Assembly: GCA_943908475.1 (NCBI GenBank)
Contig: CALTTG010000010.1
Span: 18,119-82,118 of the forward strand
Reading direction: 5' to 3'
DNA: 64,000 nucleotides
Origin: an uncultured Burkholderiales bacterium
Lineage (GTDB): Bacteria > Pseudomonadota > Gammaproteobacteria > Burkholderiales > Burkholderiaceae_C
Shown: piece by piece, positions 1-9,200 of the stretch
Layout: each line of letters starts with the position of its first letter
Numbering within the stretch: position 1 is the first letter of the stretch
Notes under the pieces: generated by a model
What the model was told of the DNA's origin: nothing
Database searches by the model: none
The model's input: the letters and a program-made list of their open reading frames with translations, nothing else
Program-made: the position numbers and the translations under genes

Positions 1-23
1 GCGTCAACCTCAGGGGCTGGGCA

Positions 24-590
24 TCACTTGAATTGGGGCAGCAGCACCGAGTCGACCAACCACACGGTGCCGTTGGTGGTTTGAACGCCCTTGCAGGCGG
101 CCACGGACTGGTTCACCGACGCACCGTCCTTGTCATACCCCACGAACACGGTTTGCCCTTGCAGGGTCTTGACTTGGCTGGGCGTCAGTGGCTTGCGGGG
201 GTCCACATGGCCGGCCACGACGTGGTACGTCAGCACGGACGTGAGCAGTGCGTTGTCGCTGCCAATGAGGCTGAGCAGGGGGCCGGGCACTTTGGCGAAG
301 GCGGCGTTGGTGGGCGCAAAGACCGTCAACGGGCCCTTGCCGGACAGCGGTCCGGTCAGGTTGGCGGCCACCACCAAGGACGTGAGGGTGCTCAGTTCGG
401 GCGTGGCGATGGCGGCATCGACGATCGTGCCGGGGAAATTGACCAGTTCCGTGGCGCGGCACTGCAGATAGGGCTTGAGGTTGACCTGTGCGTGCGCAGG
501 CAGGGCGGCCATCAAAGCGGTGGAGGCGATGCCGGTGGCCACCAGGGCGCGGCGAGCGGTGGACGTCATCGAACGGATCAGCTTGCTCAT
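24..590 (-). CDS. Secreted FAS1 (fasciclin) domain protein
   Basis: The 188-residue product starts with a signal peptide: basic residues up to 16, a hydrophobic core at about 17-30, and a likely cleavage after PAHA at residue 34. The rest is one FAS1 domain (about 50-187) with the conserved H1 box FAPTNAAF at 91-98, YHVV at 122-125, and an H2-like box ending NGTVWLVDSVLLP at 173-185. FAS1 domains usually mediate adhesion or matrix contacts; the ligand here is unknown. Two cysteines (43 and 166) could form a disulfide in the periplasm. The ATG is preceded by GGAGAG at a good distance. The gene appears monocistronic. Confidence 0.88.
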   Translation of the reverse strand: MSKLIRSMTSTARRALVATGIASTALMAALPAHAQVNLKPYLQCRATELVNFPGTIVDAAIATPELSTLTSLVVAANLTGPLSGKGPLTVFAPTNAAFAKVPGPLLSLIGSDNALLTSVLTYHVVAGHVDPRKPLTPSQVKTLQGQTVFVGYDKDGASVNQSVAACKGVQTTNGTVWLVDSVLLPQFK

Positions 591-644
591 GGGTCTCTCC
601 GGTTAAATGCGCTTGTTGGTGCGAAATGTGACTGAGCGGTATTT

Positions 645-674
645 ATTGTGCCCGATCAGTATTTCGTTGTGCAA
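645..674 (-). promoter_or_regulatory. Possible sigma-70 promoter of the FAS1 gene
   Basis: Read on the minus strand, TTGCAC (669-674) is followed after 18 bases by CACAAT (645-650), about 55 bases upstream of the FAS1 start codon, in a locally AT-rich stretch. The -10 box is only a 4/6 match, so this is a candidate only. An ECF-type promoter is an alternative that the sequence does not exclude. Confidence 0.3.
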
Positions 675-717
675 ATGTGCCGCAATTCCCCCGAAAGGTC
701 AGGGGCCATCGGCGTGC

Positions 718-2580
718 TCAGCGGGGAGTCAGTTGAACCGGCAACCAGCCGCGAACGCTGTTGATGAGGGCCATGCCCGTGGCCTGCGGCAGGTCGCTGC
801 GGTGGAGCACCTTCTCTTGCAGCACCCCTTCGGCCAACAAGGTGGCTCGCATGACGCCGGGCAGCAGCCCCACGTCCAGAGGCGGGGTGAACCACTGCCC
901 ATCGAGCTGAAGGGCCAAGTTGCCGATGGTGAATTCGGTCAACTGGTCAGCGTGGTTGAACAGCAGGGTGTCGAAGCGGCCAGCGGGGGGGCGGTGGGCG
1001 TCGTAGGCGGCCCGCAAGGTGGTCTTGTGGCGGATGAAATCGTCGGCGGGGGGCATGGCACTCGCGGCCAAGACCACCGTCAACGGGCCTGTGGGTGGGT
1101 GGAGTTCGGACGCCTCGGCTCGCACAGCCCCGCTCGCCGACAGCAGCAATCGAACCTTGTGGACGCCTTCTGGGTGTGCTTGACCAATTTCAGTCAGGGC
1201 GCGCTCCAGGGCATCCAGGGGGCAAGGGCGTCCGAAGTGCTGGGCGCTGGCCTGCAGGCGCTGCAGGTGACGGGCCCAGCGCAGCACTTGCCCTTGCTCC
1301 AGCCGCAGCGATTCCAGCAGGTCGAATGGTTCGCGCGCGCGCTGAAGAAACTGCTGCTTGTGGGCCCATTCCTGCCATTCCCCATAGGGGGTGGCGTCCA
1401 GCGTGATGCCGCTGCCGATGCCGCAATGTGCGGTCCACGGTGCCGGGGGCGGAGGCGTGTGAACGCTCACGGTGCGAATGGGCACGTTGAAGGTGACGTG
1501 ACCGCCCGGACGCATGATGCCCACGGCGCCGCAGTACACCGCACGGGGCCCCGACTCCAGGCGGGCGATGTGGTGCATGGCCCGTTGCTTGGGCGCCCCC
1601 GTGACCGAGCCGCAGGGGAAGAGGGCCGCGAACACCTCGCTGAGCCGCAGGTGCTCACGGCTGCGGGCCTGGATGGTGGACGTCATCTGCCACACGGTGG
1701 GCAGGGCCTGAACGTCAAACAGCGAGGGCACGTGCACGCTGCCCACCTGCGCGACCTTCGACACGTCATTGCGCAGCAGGTCCACGATCATGAGGTTTTC
1801 GGCCCGCTCTTTCGGGCTGGACCTCAGGTGATCGGCGGCGGCCTGATCGGTTTGCGGGTCCGTGGTTCGGGCCGCCGTGCCTTTCATCGGGCGGGTGGTC
1901 AGGGTGTGGCCATCCCAGTCAAAGAACAGTTCCGGTGACACACTCAACACCGCCCCAGGACCACGGCAAGCGGCTCGGGCGTCGATGAAGGCACAGTAGC
2001 CCAGGGGCTGACTCAAGCGCAGCGCTTCGAAGCAGGCATGCAAGCCAGCGGTGTCGGGGGCTTGATCTGGTTGGCCTGGGACGCCCAGAGGCGCTTGCAA
2101 CCGATCCGTCAGGTTGACTTGGTACACCTCGCCCTGACGGATCAACTCGCGAATGTGTTCCACCTGCGTGCCGATCTGGGCTTCGTCTCGACAGGCCTGC
2201 CAGGGCCCCAACGACCACGTCGGGTTCGGCATGTCGGGCGAGATCGGCGCGGGGTTGGGGGAGGCCGGATGCACTTGTGACGCGTCGAACACTGCCCAGG
2301 CGGCATAGGGCGCGCCCGGCGGCAAGGCTTTCACCGGCAAGCTGGGGTCGAAGGCTGGCGCGGCTTCGTAGGCGACCCAGCCCACGCACCACTTGCCTTG
2401 TTGGGCGAGTGCGTGAACATCGTCGAGCAACCGTGCCACTTGAGCAGGGTCATGCGCGACCAGCCACTGCTGGGGCGTGTCAAAGCGCCATTGCTGTCGC
2501 TCGGTGGCCGGCCCGTCCACATGGGCCGGGAAATCGATCCATGCGGTCGGTGCCTGCGAGGCCCCAGGGGTCTCAGGCAT
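718..2580 (-). CDS. pabBC: Fused aminodeoxychorismate synthase component I / aminodeoxychorismate lyase
   Basis: The 620-residue protein joins two steps of 4-aminobenzoate (folate) synthesis. Residues about 130-410 form the chorismate-binding domain, with GEVYQVNLTDRL near 150-161, PMKGT at 231-235 and GSVTGAPKQ at 324-332. Residues about 415-620 resemble class IV aminotransferases (PabC-like), with a candidate PLP lysine at 519 (RHKTTLR) and the conserved TEFTIGN at 549-555. A PabA glutaminase partner is not encoded in the window. The start overlaps the end of dsbB by 8 bp, so the two are probably co-transcribed. The fusion is common in Burkholderiales. The fused enzyme would convert chorismate to 4-aminobenzoate when supplied with ammonia or with PabA. 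Confidence 0.92.
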   Translation of the reverse strand: MPETPGASQAPTAWIDFPAHVDGPATERQQWRFDTPQQWLVAHDPAQVARLLDDVHALAQQGKWCVGWVAYEAAPAFDPSLPVKALPPGAPYAAWAVFDASQVHPASPNPAPISPDMPNPTWSLGPWQACRDEAQIGTQVEHIRELIRQGEVYQVNLTDRLQAPLGVPGQPDQAPDTAGLHACFEALRLSQPLGYCAFIDARAACRGPGAVLSVSPELFFDWDGHTLTTRPMKGTAARTTDPQTDQAAADHLRSSPKERAENLMIVDLLRNDVSKVAQVGSVHVPSLFDVQALPTVWQMTSTIQARSREHLRLSEVFAALFPCGSVTGAPKQRAMHHIARLESGPRAVYCGAVGIMRPGGHVTFNVPIRTVSVHTPPPPAPWTAHCGIGSGITLDATPYGEWQEWAHKQQFLQRAREPFDLLESLRLEQGQVLRWARHLQRLQASAQHFGRPCPLDALERALTEIGQAHPEGVHKVRLLLSASGAVRAEASELHPPTGPLTVVLAASAMPPADDFIRHKTTLRAAYDAHRPPAGRFDTLLFNHADQLTEFTIGNLALQLDGQWFTPPLDVGLLPGVMRATLLAEGVLQEKVLHRSDLPQATGMALINSVRGWLPVQLTPR

Positions 2581-3061
2581 GGCGACGGTGCGTGGCCATC
2601 AGGCCCGGGATGGCCACCAAGCCGATCAACGCAAACAGGGCCAAGCTCCAGAACTCGAACGGCACCCCCAGCAAGTGCGCCACGGCGTCGGCGCAGGAGG
2701 CGCGAACCTCGAAGATGTCGGGCCAGCGGGTGTCCAACCCCGTGGCCGACAGCACACGGTCGGCCAGGGTCAACGCACACGAGCTGGTTTTCGCGGCCAC
2801 GAAATGCTGCCACCAAGCTGCCGCGACGCCCATCACGCTCAAGGCCATCACCGTCAGCGATGCCAGCCGGCGCAGCAGGGCTGACGGTTGCATGGCGCTC
2901 AACAAGGCCAGCGCACCGATGATGAGAAAGATCAGGCGTTGCAGGATGCACCAAGGGCAGGGTTGCATGTCCCACTGGTACTGCGCGAACACGGCGCCAG
3001 CCACGGCGGCCAGACAGGCCACACCGATCAGGGCGTGGCTGGCTCGGGTGGGAAACCTCAT
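2573..3061 (-). CDS. dsbB: Disulfide bond formation protein B
   Basis: This 162-residue inner-membrane protein has four hydrophobic segments (about 10-27, 42-57, 68-85, 137-155) and the two cysteine pairs of DsbB: the CPWC motif at 35-38 and C95/C123 in the second periplasmic loop. It passes electrons from DsbA to ubiquinone and so keeps DsbA oxidised. Its ATG overlaps the ridA stop by 4 bp (3058-3061), and its own stop overlaps the pabBC start, so the three genes probably form one minus-strand operon. No dsbA lies in the window. Confidence 0.95.
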   Translation of the reverse strand: MRFPTRASHALIGVACLAAVAGAVFAQYQWDMQPCPWCILQRLIFLIIGALALLSAMQPSALLRRLASLTVMALSVMGVAAAWWQHFVAAKTSSCALTLADRVLSATGLDTRWPDIFEVRASCADAVAHLLGVPFEFWSLALFALIGLVAIPGLMATHRRHA

Positions 3062-3513
3062 TGCACTTCCGCGATCAGCTCGATTTCCACGCAGGCGCCC
3101 AGCGGAATCTGGGCCACGCCGAAGGCAGAGCGGGCGTGACGCCCTGACTCGCCGAAGACCTCTGCCAACAACTCCGAGCAGCCATTGGTCACCAGGTGCT
3201 GCTCGGTGTAGTCGGCGGTGCTGTTGACCAGGCTCATGACCTTGACGATGCGCACCACGCGGTCAAGTCCGCCAGCGGCAGCGTTCAGGGTGCCGAGCAG
3301 GTCGATGGCCACAGCGCGCGCGGCTTGTTGGCCTTCTGCGGTGTTCATGGTCTTGCCGAGCTGCCCCACCCAGACCTTGCCGTCCTTTTTGGCAATGTGG
3401 CCCGACAAGAAGATCAGGTTGCCAGTGCGCATGTAGGGCAGGTAGGCAGCGGCGGGCGTGGCCACATCGGGCAGTTGGATGCCCAGGGCTTTCAGGCGGT
3501 CAGAGATGCTCAT
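3058..3513 (-). CDS. RidA (YjgF/YER057c/UK114) family protein
   Basis: The product has 151 residues, longer than the about 128 of canonical RidA, and matches the subgroup with an extended N-terminus. The visible family signature is GNLIFLSGHIAKKDGKVW in the first third and the closing segment GACVEIELIAEV. Canonical RidA hydrolyses reactive enamine/imine intermediates from PLP enzymes. I cannot confirm the catalytic arginine in this subgroup, so the exact activity is uncertain. It is first in the ridA-dsbB-pabBC run, and no clear Shine-Dalgarno sequence precedes its ATG. Confidence 0.85.
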   Translation of the reverse strand: MSISDRLKALGIQLPDVATPAAAYLPYMRTGNLIFLSGHIAKKDGKVWVGQLGKTMNTAEGQQAARAVAIDLLGTLNAAAGGLDRVVRIVKVMSLVNSTADYTEQHLVTNGCSELLAEVFGESGRHARSAFGVAQIPLGACVEIELIAEVQ

Positions 3514-3650
3514 GGCGTGTCATGGAGGATGTGAGGCAGTGCGGTCTACGCCCATCGGTGGGCCCACCAGGGAGGGGGCAGCCGTGGTGAAACGCTCAGG
3601 GCCACGATCCTACACTCAAGCCAGAACACAAGAGCAGGGAAGGGGCGTCC

Positions 3651-6197
3651 ATGGCCATCCATTGGGCGGGGGTGATGCTCGCCTGGCTGGCGGGCGTGGC
3701 GCTGCAATTGCAGCAGGCGCATTTGACCGCACATGGTCCGGTGTGGATCGCGGGCGCCGGTCTGTGGGGCGCCCTGGTGTGGGGCTGGTGGGCTCGCGGG
3801 GCCGATCGGCCATCGACATGGTCGGCCTACCGGCTTGGGATCACGGTGGTGATGGTGTTTGCGGCGGCATGGGCAACGACCGAGTGGCGGGCGCAACAGA
3901 GGTGGCTTCAGCAGTGGCCCGCCGTGTGGGCGAACGATGCCTCAGGCCAGCGCGTCACGGTGTGGGTCACCGGTCGTGTCATGAGTTTGGCCGACCGCCA
4001 TGACCGAGGCTGGCGAGTTCGGTTGGACCTCATTCAGGTGGACCTGACGCGTGGCCCCCAACCCGAAAGCCGTCAGGGTGGCGCCCGCTGGCATTGGCGG
4101 GGTGTGCCCGACGATTGGCGGGTGCCCGAGAGGGTGTCGGTGGGGCTCCCCTCGGGGCATGTGGAACCCGTGCCCGGACAGGTGTGGCGCTGGCCCGTTC
4201 AACTCGATGCACCCGATGGTTTGCACAATCCCGGCGCACCCGATGTCGTGTTGCTGGCCTGGGGGCAGGGGGTGCGCGCATCCGGGCGCATGGACGCGTC
4301 CAGGGAGCAGGGTGTGCTGCTGAAGCAACCGTCGTGGTGGTCCGTGGGGGTGTTCGAGCGCTTGCGCATGCACTGGCGCCATCGCATCTGGGCGCAGGTG
4401 AGCGGTCCGCATCACCCCGAGGGGGTGATGACCGAGCGCGTGGCGGGCATTGTTCGGGGGCTGGCCATTGGCGAGCAAAATGCGATCGAGTCCGATGACT
4501 GGGACGCCTTGCGCCTCACGGGCACCGCCCACCTGGCCGCCATCTCGGGCTTGCACATTGCGATGATGGGCCTCTTGGTGGCTCAGGTGGTGGACACCGT
4601 GTGGCGGCGCTCCGCATGGCTGATGCATCGGTGTCCTGCGCCGGTGGCCGCACGCTGGGCCCTGCTGGGCGGTGCCTGGGTTTATGCGCTGTTGGCGGGT
4701 TGGGGGCTGCCTGCCCAGCGAACGGTCTGGATGATCGCGATCATGGTGAGCCTGCGTCACACCGGACGCATGTGGCCTTGGCCCGTGGTGGTGGTGTCGG
4801 CTGCAGTGGGCGTGACCGTGATCGACCCGTGGGCTTTGCTGGCTCCCGGGTTTTGGTTGTCATTCGTGGCGGTCGCGGTGTTGATGTGGGGCGGCGGGGT
4901 CCTGGTGGTGGGGCGTGCCGATGATCGGTCGCTGGGCGCGCGTGCGAGGTCAGCGGCGCACAGTTTGTGGCACTCGCAATGGGTGGCCACCCTGGGGTTG
5001 GCGCCGCTCTCGCTGATCTTTTTCCAAGCGGTTTCGATCGTGGGTCTGCTGGCGAACCTGGTGTGCATCCCCTTGTTCAGCGTGGTCATCACCCCTTTGG
5101 CGTTGCTGGGGACCGCATGGTCCGGTGCCTGGCAAGTGCTGCAGCCCCTGCTGACCCTGGTGCTGGCCGCGTTGAGCGCGGTGGCCGACTGGCCATTCAC
5201 CCAATGGCAGGTGCCTGTGGTGTCCGGTTGGGCGGCCGCGTTGGCGTTGCTGGCCGGTGCCATGTGGGTCGCGCCCTGCTCATGGCGGATGCGCCTCTTG
5301 GCCTTGCCCCTGTGTCTGCCCTTGGTGTGGTCCACCTCCTGGAGTCAGCAATTGCCAGGGCCGTCGCACGGCCATGTCGATCTGATGGCTGCTGATGTGG
5401 GACAGGGCACGGCCGTGCTGGTGCGCACCGCTCGGCACACCCTGCTGTTCGACACCGGACCGGCCGTGGACCGTGGGCGTGACGCCGGACGCCGAGTGTT
5501 GCTTGGCCTGATGCGTTCCGCAGGCGTCGGGCACCTCGATGTGCTCATGCTCAGCCATGGCGACGCCGATCACATCGGCGGGGCGGCATCGGTGGTCCGC
5601 CGCACCCCAGTGGGGCTTTGGCGCACATCGTTGCCACCCGACCATGAGTTGCTGGCGGGGCGCCATGTTCGTGGGCAACGGCCCACCCATCAGCCTTGCG
5701 AGGCTGGGCAGCAGTGGCAATGGGACGGTGTGCAGTTCGACGTGTTGCACCCGTTTGAGCGCGTCACCGACGCCGACGAGCGGGCAGACAACGCGGTTTC
5801 ATGCGTGTTGTCGATCACGGCCCAGGGGCGCCGGGTCTTGATCGCGGGGGACATCGAATCGGCGCAGGAGTGGGCGCTCGTGCAACAGACTGATCCCCAG
5901 CAACTTCGCAGCGAAGTCTTGTTGGTGCCCCATCACGGCAGCCAAACCTCGTCCACCGAGCCATTTTTGAAGGTGGTCCAGCCCAAGGTGGCGGTCATTC
6001 AGGTGGGCGCGCGCAATGTCTACGGTCATCCGCATCCGCCAGTCGTGCAGCGCTATCGCACGATGGGCGTGCGCGTGGTGCAAACACCCCATTGCGGGGC
6101 TTGGTGGTGGTCCAGTGAGCGGGCCGAGGGGTCTTGCTGGCGTCATCTGCAGTTCCGATACTGGCATTCGCCCCAGGTGCACCAACTTGGCCCATAA
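3651..6197 (+). CDS. comEC: DNA internalization-related competence protein ComEC/Rec2
   Basis: The 848-residue polytopic membrane protein has the usual three-part layout: an N-terminal DUF4131-like region with transmembrane helices (about 1-200), the Competence domain of many helices (about 215-530; the segment LTGTAHLAAISGLHIAMMG is typical), and a C-terminal metallo-beta-lactamase-like domain (about 570-810) with SHGDADHIGG at 635-644. It forms the inner-membrane channel for single-stranded DNA in natural transformation. The start ATG has a GAAGGGG ribosome site upstream. No other com genes are nearby, which is normal in Burkholderiales. Competence itself cannot be inferred from this gene alone. 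Confidence 0.93.
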   Translation: MAIHWAGVMLAWLAGVALQLQQAHLTAHGPVWIAGAGLWGALVWGWWARGADRPSTWSAYRLGITVVMVFAAAWATTEWRAQQRWLQQWPAVWANDASGQRVTVWVTGRVMSLADRHDRGWRVRLDLIQVDLTRGPQPESRQGGARWHWRGVPDDWRVPERVSVGLPSGHVEPVPGQVWRWPVQLDAPDGLHNPGAPDVVLLAWGQGVRASGRMDASREQGVLLKQPSWWSVGVFERLRMHWRHRIWAQVSGPHHPEGVMTERVAGIVRGLAIGEQNAIESDDWDALRLTGTAHLAAISGLHIAMMGLLVAQVVDTVWRRSAWLMHRCPAPVAARWALLGGAWVYALLAGWGLPAQRTVWMIAIMVSLRHTGRMWPWPVVVVSAAVGVTVIDPWALLAPGFWLSFVAVAVLMWGGGVLVVGRADDRSLGARARSAAHSLWHSQWVATLGLAPLSLIFFQAVSIVGLLANLVCIPLFSVVITPLALLGTAWSGAWQVLQPLLTLVLAALSAVADWPFTQWQVPVVSGWAAALALLAGAMWVAPCSWRMRLLALPLCLPLVWSTSWSQQLPGPSHGHVDLMAADVGQGTAVLVRTARHTLLFDTGPAVDRGRDAGRRVLLGLMRSAGVGHLDVLMLSHGDADHIGGAASVVRRTPVGLWRTSLPPDHELLAGRHVRGQRPTHQPCEAGQQWQWDGVQFDVLHPFERVTDADERADNAVSCVLSITAQGRRVLIAGDIESAQEWALVQQTDPQQLRSEVLLVPHHGSQTSSTEPFLKVVQPKVAVIQVGARNVYGHPHPPVVQRYRTMGVRVVQTPHCGAWWWSSERAEGSCWRHLQFRYWHSPQVHQLGP

Positions 6198-6203
6198 CTT
6201 GCT
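6188..6203 (+). promoter_or_regulatory. Candidate sigma-54 (-24/-12) promoter of the first transglutaminase operon
   Basis: The sequence TGGCCCATAACTTGCT matches the sigma-54 consensus TGGCAC-N5-TTGCW at all positions but one (A to C). The invariant GG (6189-6190) and GC (6201-6202) are separated by exactly 10 bases. Transcription would start near 6214, about 50 bases before the GTG at 6267. The element overlaps the last codons and stop of comEC, so part of it is constrained by coding. No convincing full NtrC palindrome was found upstream, only the half-site GGTGCA at 6077-6082 and the dyad GGTGCACC near 6177-6184. Confidence 0.6.
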
Positions 6204-6266
6204 GGTGTTCGTGGCCTGCTTCGCCGAAGCGTGCGTTGCTTCCTTGCTCAGAGACCGGAGTCTTGT

Positions 6267-9200
6267 GTGTCGATCCATGTTGCGCTGAACCACGTCACCC
6301 ATTACACCTACGACAGGCTGGTCAACCTGTCGCCGCAAATCGTGCGCTTGCGCCCGGCCCCGCATTGCCGCACGCGCATCCTGTCTTATTCGCTCAAGGT
6401 CGAGCCCGCCACGCACTTCATCAACTGGCAACAGGACCCGTTCTCCAACCACCTGGCGCGCCTGGTGTTTCCCGAGAAAACGCCGAGCTTCAAGGTCACG
6501 GTCGACCTGGTGGCGGAGATGGCGGTTTACAACCCCTTCGATTTTTTCCTGGAACCCGAGGCCGAGACGTTCCCGTTCCAGTACGACGAGCCCACCGCCA
6601 GAGACTTGGCCCCTTATCTGGTGAAGTCGCCGCTCACCCCGAAGTTCAAGGCCTTTGTTGACAGCATCAGCCGCGAGGAGGTGCGCACCATCGATTTCCT
6701 GGTGGGGCTCAACCAGCGCCTGCAAAACGACATCAGTTACACCATCCGCATGGAGCCCGGTGTGCAGACCCCGGAGCAAACGCTGACGCTGAAGTCGGGC
6801 TCTTGCCGCGACACAGGCTGGTTGCTGGTGCAGGCCTTGCGCCACATGGGCTTGGCGGCGCGCTTCGTGTCGGGCTACCTCATTCAACTCAAGGCTGACG
6901 TGGCCGCACTGGACGGGCCGTCGGGCACCGAGGTGGATTTCACCGACTTGCACGCTTGGTGCGAGGTGTTCCTGCCTGGGGCCGGCTGGATCGGTCTGGA
7001 CCCCACCTCAGGCCTGTTGGCGGGCGAGGGGCACATTCCCGTGGCGTGCACGCCCGAGCCCACGGGGGCGGCCCCCGTGTCGGGTGCGGTGGACGAGTGC
7101 GAGGTCGAATTCCAGCACCACATGGCGATCACCCGCATCCACGAATCGCCCCGGGTGACCAAACCCTACACCCCGGAGCAATGGCAAGCCATCGATGCAC
7201 TGGGGCATGCTGTTGACGACGACCTGCAGCAACAGGACGTGCGGCTCACCATGGGCGGTGAGCCCACGTTCGTGTCGGTGGATGACCGAGATGGCGCCGA
7301 GTGGAACACCGATGCCTTGGGTCCCACCAAGCGGGGGCTGGCCACCCACCTGGTTCACAAACTGCGCGACCGTTATGGCAAAGGCGGCTTCCTGCATTTT
7401 GGACAAGGAAAGTGGTACCCCGGTGAGCAATTGCCCCGTTGGGCCTTGTCCATCTACTGGCGCAAAGATGGCCAGCCGTGCTGGCACGACGACAGCTTGT
7501 TTGCCGACGAACAAGGACCCCGTGACTGCACCAGCGCCGATGCTGCGCGCTTCATCAACACCCTGTCGCACAAGCTGGGCGTGGGGCCCGATCACATCCA
7601 GCCCGGTTACGAAGACACCTGGTACTACCTGTGGCGTGAGCGGCGTTTGCCCGTGAACGTGGATCCGCTGGACGCTCGCCTGGACGACGAACTCGAGCGC
7701 GTGCGCCTGAGGCGCGTGTTCGACCAAGGCCTCGATCAGGTCACGGGTTATGTGCTGCCCATCAAACGTGATGAGGCGGCGCTTGACGGACCTCGCTGGG
7801 TCACGGGCCCTTGGTTTTTCCGCGACGAGCGCATGTACCTCATCCCCGGTGATTCGCCGATGGGTTACCGCCTGCCGTTGGATTCGCTGCCTTGGGTCAG
7901 CAAGGCTGACTTTCCTTACCTGCACGACCACGACCCTTTTGCGCCGCAACCCAGTTTGCCTGCGGCGGCAGCGCTCAAGGCGCAATATGCTGCCCACGCC
8001 GTGGGGGGCGGTTTCGCCGAGGGCGGGGTGGTCGCGGTGCAGGCACAAGGCCATGAGACCGCATCGGGTGTGGCGGCCTCGGCCCCCACGACGCCGGGGT
8101 GGCTGGACGGCACGGTGCCGTCCAACCTGAGCGCCTCGCCCCAGCGCTTTGAGTCGGCCCACTGGTTGACGCGCACGGCGTTGGTGGTGGAGGCCCGCAA
8201 CCCCGATCGTGCCAATGGACCCAAGGTGGAAACCGCGGGCAAAGGGGGGCAGGTGCTGTATGTGTTCATGCCCCCGTTGAGCCGCCTTGAGGACTACCTG
8301 GACCTGGTGGCTGCGGTCGAGGCCACCGCCGCCGAGTTGCGACTGCCCGTGGTGCTGGAGGGCTACCCACCGCCCCGTGATGCCCGCATGACCTTGCTGC
8401 AAGTCACCCCCGACCCTGGCGTGATCGAGGTCAACATCCATCCGGCCAACGGCTGGGAGCAACTGGTCGACCACACCGAGTTCCTGTACCAAGCCGCGCA
8501 CGAAACACGTTTGTCGACCGAGAAATTCATGCTGGACGGCCGGCACACCGGTACGGGCGGGGGCAATCACTTTGTGCTCGGCGGTGCAACGCCAGCCGAC
8601 AGCCCGTTCCTGCGCAAGCCCCAGTTGCTGGCCAGCCTGCTGACCTTCTGGCACAACCATCCGTCCTTGTCCTACCTGTTTTCGGGCATGTTCATCGGGC
8701 CGACCAGCCAAGCGCCTCGCCTGGACGAGGCCCGGCAGGATCAGGTCTACGAGGTGGAGATCGCGCTCCAGGAAATCGAGCAGCAACTCAAGGTGTGGGG
8801 CAGTTGCCCACCCTGGATGGTGGATCGGACCTTGCGCAATCTGCTGATCGATGCCACGGGCAACACCCACCGAAGCGAGTTTTGCATCGACAAGCTCTAT
8901 TCGCCGGACGGTCCCACGGGGCGACTGGGTCTGCTGGAGTTGCGCGCTTTCGAGATGCCCCCTCATGCGCAAATGAGCCTGGTGCAGCAACTGCTGTTGC
9001 GAGCGCTGATCGCGTGGTTCTGGCGCGAGCCTTACCTGGGCCACGGCGCTCAACGCCTGACCCGCTGGGGCACCGGCTTGCACGATCGGTTCATGCTGCC
9101 CAGTTTCGTCGAGCAAGACTTTGCCGATGTGCTGACCGAGTTGGCGCAGGCCGGCTTTGAGTTCGATCCAGCGTGGTTTGCGCCTCACTTCGAATTCCGA

